A stretch of DNA of 64,000 bases from contig DAJPFV010000001.1 in assembly GCA_025993015.1 (NCBI GenBank), positions 1,922,001 through 1,986,000 on the forward strand, in the 5' to 3' direction. The notes below the pieces were generated by a model. The model worked only from the letters and a program-made list of their open reading frames with translations, was not told where the DNA came from and made no database searches. A program made the translations under genes and the position numbers. Numbering within the stretch: position 1 is the first letter of the stretch; each line of letters begins with the position of its first letter. This DNA comes from Coriobacteriaceae bacterium (lineage in GTDB: Bacteria > Actinomycetota > Coriobacteriia > Coriobacteriales > Coriobacteriaceae). Of this stretch, positions 61,023 to 64,000 are shown in pieces.

Positions 61023-61051
61023 TTGCATCGCGTGGCGTTCCTTGCAATAAT
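61023..61051 (+). promoter_or_regulatory. Promoter of the tRNA-His/Lys cluster
   Basis: TTGCAT, 17 bases, AATAAT, about 26 bases before tRNA-His. Confidence 0.65.
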
Positions 61052-61077
61052 AGTCGAGCGCGAAGCGCACAGGACAC

Positions 61078-61155
61078 GGTGGGTGTAGCTCAGTTGGCTA
61101 GAGCGACGGGTTGTGGTCCCGTAGGTCGAGGGTTCGAGTCCCTTTACCCACCCCA
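61078..61155 (+). tRNA. tRNA-His (anticodon GTG)
   Basis: The acceptor GTGGGTG pairs with TACCCAC and an extra 5' G (position -1, 61078) faces C73, the mark of tRNA-His. The anticodon loop TTGTGGT holds GTG. CCA is encoded at the 3' end (61153-61155). Confidence 0.96.
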
Positions 61156-61177
61156 GTTCTTGCTTCGTGTTGATATC

Positions 61178-61253
61178 GGGTCGTTAGCTCAGTTGGTAGA
61201 GCAGGGGACTCTTAATCCCAAGGTCCAGGGTTCGACCCCCTGACGGCCCACCA
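61178..61253 (+). tRNA. tRNA-Lys (anticodon CTT), copy 1
   Basis: The acceptor GGGTCGT pairs with ACGGCCC. The anticodon loop CTCTTAA gives CTT. The discriminator is A, and CCA is encoded. Confidence 0.96.
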
Positions 61254-61267
61254 CACGATATCTCCTC

Positions 61268-61291
61268 TAAAGTCCGCCACAACGGACTTTA
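61268..61291 (+). other. Hairpin between the two tRNA-Lys genes
   Basis: TAAAGTCCG and CGGACTTTA form a short perfect stem, possibly a processing signal between two tandem tRNAs. Confidence 0.5.
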
Positions 61292-61296
61292 GCTTT

Positions 61297-61369
61297 GGGT
61301 CGTTAGCTCAGTTGGTAGAGCAGGGGACTCTTAATCCCAAGGTCCAGGGTTCGACCCCCTGACGGCCCA
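61297..61369 (+). tRNA. tRNA-Lys (anticodon CTT), copy 2
   Basis: Identical to copy 1 over the tRNA body. The 3' end reads ACCCA, so a proper CCA is not encoded and must be added. This fits tandem duplication with drift after the tRNA. Confidence 0.95.
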
Positions 61370-61381
61370 CCCAAAGATTGT

Positions 61382-61413
61382 AAAAGCGACTGGCTTCGGC
61401 TGGTCGCTTTTTT
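61382..61413 (+). terminator. Terminator of the tRNA cluster
   Basis: AAAAGCGACTGGC and GCTGGTCGCTTTT pair across TTCG; TTTT follows. Confidence 0.9.
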
Positions 61414-61656
61414 GTTAACCCCGCATAGGGTCCAACCCGTCGGGGCGTGGAGCGCCGCAGCGTCTGTGCAGCGAAGTACGCTTGGACGGACGCAATCTTC
61501 GGTTTGCTTGCATTGCCGTTCTGCGTTTTAAAACAGCATACGTGCCGTGCCAGCTCATGATCCTTAGCGGCGCGGGTGGCGACACCGGCAGCTCCCATTT
61601 TCGTGACACCACGAAAATGGGAATCAACTGGCGTTTAGTTCCCTGCGTGCTTCAGA
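61414..61656. other. Gap with a 12-pair stem near the rhuM gene end
   Basis: No gene is apparent. CCCATTTTCGTG and CACGAAAATGGG (61596-61623) form a perfect stem with a four-base loop. It has no T-run. Together with the tRNA genes it could mark an integration site, but direct proof is lacking. Confidence 0.45.
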
Positions 61657-62664
61657 CTACGCCTTCTCGTTCATATGTTTCACCATTAGTTCAAAGTCGT
61701 TCTCGTAGGTCTTGTCCTGGAGCTTTTGGAATTCGTGAAATCGCTCCTTGGCGATTTTGTCCGCCGTCTTCTTGTTGCGGTTGCCGAGGCCCTTGAGCAC
61801 CTCGCGCCCGCTGAATGTCAGGAAGCCGTCGAGCAGGCGCTCGCAATCCTCCATGCTCGTAAGGACGTGCCGCTCGGCCCTGTCCTCGAGCGTGTCGAGC
61901 AACATCGTGACGAGGCGGTTCAGCTGTCTGATCTCGTCCTCTGACAGATAGTTCTTGGCCACGGTGACGTCCGAGGAGTGGATGCGGCCCTCGGGGCCTT
62001 CCTTCCACGACGTGAGTCCCATGTTGGGCTTGGATGGGTCGGAGCGCCCCTGGACGATCTCGGCCGCGGTATGTCCAGTAACGGCGTAGTGCATCTTGTT
62101 CTGGACCGCGGCGTAGAAGTTCTTGGCCATGGTCGAGTCCTTGTCGTAGTCGAAGCTGCATTCCTGGAAGATGTCGGTGATCTTGAGCCACACGCGGCGC
62201 TCGCTCGCGCGGATGTCGCGGATGCGGGCGAGCAGCTCGTCGAAGTAGTCTTTGCCGAAGGGCCGGCCGTTCTTGAGCATGTCGTCGTTGAGGACGAAGC
62301 CCTTGGTGATGTACTCCTTGAGGGTCGCCGTGGCCCATTGGCGGAATCGGGTTGCGCGCATCGAGTTCACTCGGTACCCGACAGCGATTACCGCATCGAG
62401 GTTGTAGTAAGTTTTCGGTCTGCCACCTTTGGAAGAGGTTTTTCCGGAAAAACCGGAAAAACTAGTTGAGCTGGCCTTTTGTAGTTCCCCGCTGGCGAAA
62501 ATGTTAATGAGATGTTCGGAAATCGTCGAAACAGAGACATCGAACAGATCGGCCATCGCCCCCTGTGAGACCCAAAGGGTCTCATCCTTGTAGTAGACCT
62601 GGACCGGCACGTTTGCCCCCTCGGACTGGTACAGAATGATCTCGGCCTGAATGGGGTCTTCCAT
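61657..62664 (-). CDS. RhuM family protein
   Basis: 335 residues. The first 110 hold a recognised pattern: TLWVSQGAMADLFDVSVSTISEHL (wHTH-like), GRPKTYYNLDAVIAVGYRVNSMRATRFRQWATATLKEYITKGFVLNDDML. Beyond this, KDYFDELLARIRDIRASERRVW and FYAAVQNKMHYAVTGHTAAEI complete the Virul_fac/RhuM family. Homologues occur on islands beside restriction systems and phage remnants and may act as regulators or toxins. It lies next to tRNA genes and an IS, which fits an accessory origin. Function unknown. Confidence 0.88.
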   Translation of the reverse strand: MEDPIQAEIILYQSEGANVPVQVYYKDETLWVSQGAMADLFDVSVSTISEHLINIFASGELQKASSTSFSGFSGKTSSKGGRPKTYYNLDAVIAVGYRVNSMRATRFRQWATATLKEYITKGFVLNDDMLKNGRPFGKDYFDELLARIRDIRASERRVWLKITDIFQECSFDYDKDSTMAKNFYAAVQNKMHYAVTGHTAAEIVQGRSDPSKPNMGLTSWKEGPEGRIHSSDVTVAKNYLSEDEIRQLNRLVTMLLDTLEDRAERHVLTSMEDCERLLDGFLTFSGREVLKGLGNRNKKTADKIAKERFHEFQKLQDKTYENDFELMVKHMNEKA

Positions 62665-62880
62665 ATCTCTTCCTCTCTGGTCGGTGGGTTACGCGTTATT
62701 CGCCTTCATCATGTGGTAACTACATGCCTAAAGAGGATACGCGACCGCGAGGACATAAAAGCGTCTATATCACGGATATGATGGCGTTTCTTTTCTAACA
62801 CTATTTTGATGGCGTTAAAGTGCGCCGTTGGGCTCAATCATTATCGAGAAGTTGCGTTCTGCTCTAGGTAAGTGCTCGGC

Positions 62881-64000
62881 TTAGTCCGCTCGATAGTGCG
62901 ATCCGAGGCTTTCGGTTCGCTTACGCATGGCTTTGACCATTTCGGTCGCCAGCCGAATCTGCGATTGCAGGCGGGCGAGGGCTGCGATTTCGCTATCTTG
63001 TGCGTCTGCCGTGCTCAGGGCTGAAGACTCGGACTTTAGGTCTTCAAGTTCTTGCGACGCTATGGATAGGCCCGCCTCGGTGCGGTTGATCATGCAGTGG
63101 GTGCTCATCGTGTGCTTGAGAGTGCGTGTCAGGCGCTCGGCGTCTGTTGCGGTGATGCCGCGCTGGGGGAGGGCGATATCCGTCTTCAAGGGCGTCTCAG
63201 GGGCGTCCTGCGCCGCCCGTGCCGCCGATGCGCCGGCGATGTGCCCAAAGACGATGCCGTTGGCACTCGACAGGCCGCCGATACGGTCGGCGCCGTGCAT
63301 GCCGCCTGTCGCCTCGCCACAGGCGAAAAGGCCCTTAACGCCCGTGTACGCGGTCTTATCAATCTTGATGCCTCCGTTGGCTGCGTGGGCATACATCGCT
63401 ACGCGCATCTCGTCGGTTGGGGCGATGCCGTGCTCGTCTTGCAGCCAGGTGGCAAAGGTCTGCACAAACTCGGGAACATCCTCGCGTGGGAAGTCGTAAT
63501 GCAGCGCCAGACCCTCCGCGCCTGCCCGGTCGATAGCAAGGTCGATAGCACGAGAATCCAGACGCGAAGTGAAGGGGCCGTATCCGGAGCGCTGCTCAAG
63601 CAGGTCGCCCAGCTTGTCGTCAGCAATATCGACCGGCTGATCTAACTTGACGTAGCGCCAAGTCTTCTCGTTAAAGACAAGGTTGCGCTTGGGCTCGATG
63701 AAGCCGGGCATCATCTGCATGAACTCTATATTAGTAAGGGAGGCGCTGTGCGCCAGGGCGATGGCCTGCGAGGAGCTGAGTACATCGGTCGAAGTGAGGC
63801 TGCGCTCGAACAGCCCACCCGTGCCGCCGGCGGCAATGACCGTTGCCTTGGCAGCGATGGATACGAGGCGTTCGCTCGTGCGGTTATAGAGCACGGCTCC
63901 GGAGATTCTGTCGTTTGCGCCCTCGATAAGGTCGATAAGCTCATGGCGGGGGAGCAGACGGATGCCAAGTGACTCAATCTGGGCTGTCAGGGCGTCCTCA
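62881..64000 (-). CDS. FAD-dependent oxidoreductase, FrdA/NadB-like, C-terminal part
   Basis: The frame is open to the right edge, so the N-terminus with the Rossmann motif is missing; 373 residues are seen. Visible parts are KATVIAAGGTGGLFE, the substrate-domain TDEMRVAMYAHAANGGIKID and FAD-binding GLFACGEATGGMHGADRIGG...ANGIVFG. The C-terminal helical part is short. The family includes L-aspartate oxidase and fumarate reductase flavoproteins; EFMQMMPGFI in place of EFVQFHPT and LSSANG in place of GGNSL leave the substrate open. The partial state prevents a better call. Confidence 0.85.
   Translation of the reverse strand, partial: EDALTAQIESLGIRLLPRHELIDLIEGANDRISGAVLYNRTSERLVSIAAKATVIAAGGTGGLFERSLTSTDVLSSSQAIALAHSASLTNIEFMQMMPGFIEPKRNLVFNEKTWRYVKLDQPVDIADDKLGDLLEQRSGYGPFTSRLDSRAIDLAIDRAGAEGLALHYDFPREDVPEFVQTFATWLQDEHGIAPTDEMRVAMYAHAANGGIKIDKTAYTGVKGLFACGEATGGMHGADRIGGLSSANGIVFGHIAGASAARAAQDAPETPLKTDIALPQRGITATDAERLTRTLKHTMSTHCMINRTEAGLSIASQELEDLKSESSALSTADAQDSEIAALARLQSQIRLATEMVKAMRKRTESLGSHYRAD

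Overview
The window looks like chromosomal DNA of a Coriobacteriia actinobacterium, most likely Collinsella or a close relative. This is inferred from high G+C, strong G/C preference at third codon positions, a Rho factor with a very long acidic/basic N-terminal extension, CarD, ATP-dependent PckA, an IS30-type transposase and dense families of short palindromic intergenic repeats. No 16S rRNA is present, so the genus is not proven.

Layout. The left edge (1-1022, minus) holds the N-terminal part of an archaeo-eukaryotic-type primase of the TOTE conflict-system family, in DNA visibly poorer in G+C than the rest; it runs off the window. Next come a DegV protein, a HAD phosphatase, an M20 dipeptidase and a complete pstSCAB phosphate importer (5088-8747). 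An ABC-F ATPase, a Cof-type phosphatase and a short DtxR-type regulator follow. A metal-resistance block runs from 12336 to 15105: a CPC-type P-ATPase, a separate HMA metallochaperone, an ArsR/SmtB repressor and three matching palindromic operators. A second metal-type exporter with a His-rich loop lies at 16492.

The stretch 17.7-49.2 kb is mostly housekeeping: serC-serA, a K+/H+ antiporter, lactate permease, PEP carboxykinase, trpS, a WecA/TagO-type transferase, a PflA-like radical SAM protein, pncB, proB and proA (separated by an S33 peptidase), an HD protein and carD. A likely stand-alone structured RNA lies at about 40.13-40.26 kb and a tRNA-Ala(CGC) at 41.5 kb. From 49.5 to 59.3 kb are argS, rho, an unknown membrane-anchored acidic protein, a VanZ protein, a ROK fructokinase and an aminotransferase.

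The right end is accessory: a complete IS30-family element (59352-60987) just upstream of a tRNA-His plus two identical tRNA-Lys(CTT) genes, then a RhuM-family gene, then a partial FAD flavoprotein cut by the window edge.

The most pervasive unexplained structure is intergenic: at least five families of near-identical palindromes. One family has seven copies, each 11-31 bp after a stop codon, and most seem to act as mobile or duplicated intrinsic terminators. The best candidates for new biology are the TOTE primase locus at the left edge, the structured RNA near 40.2 kb, and the leaders at 34.24-34.37 kb and 54.94-55.07 kb.
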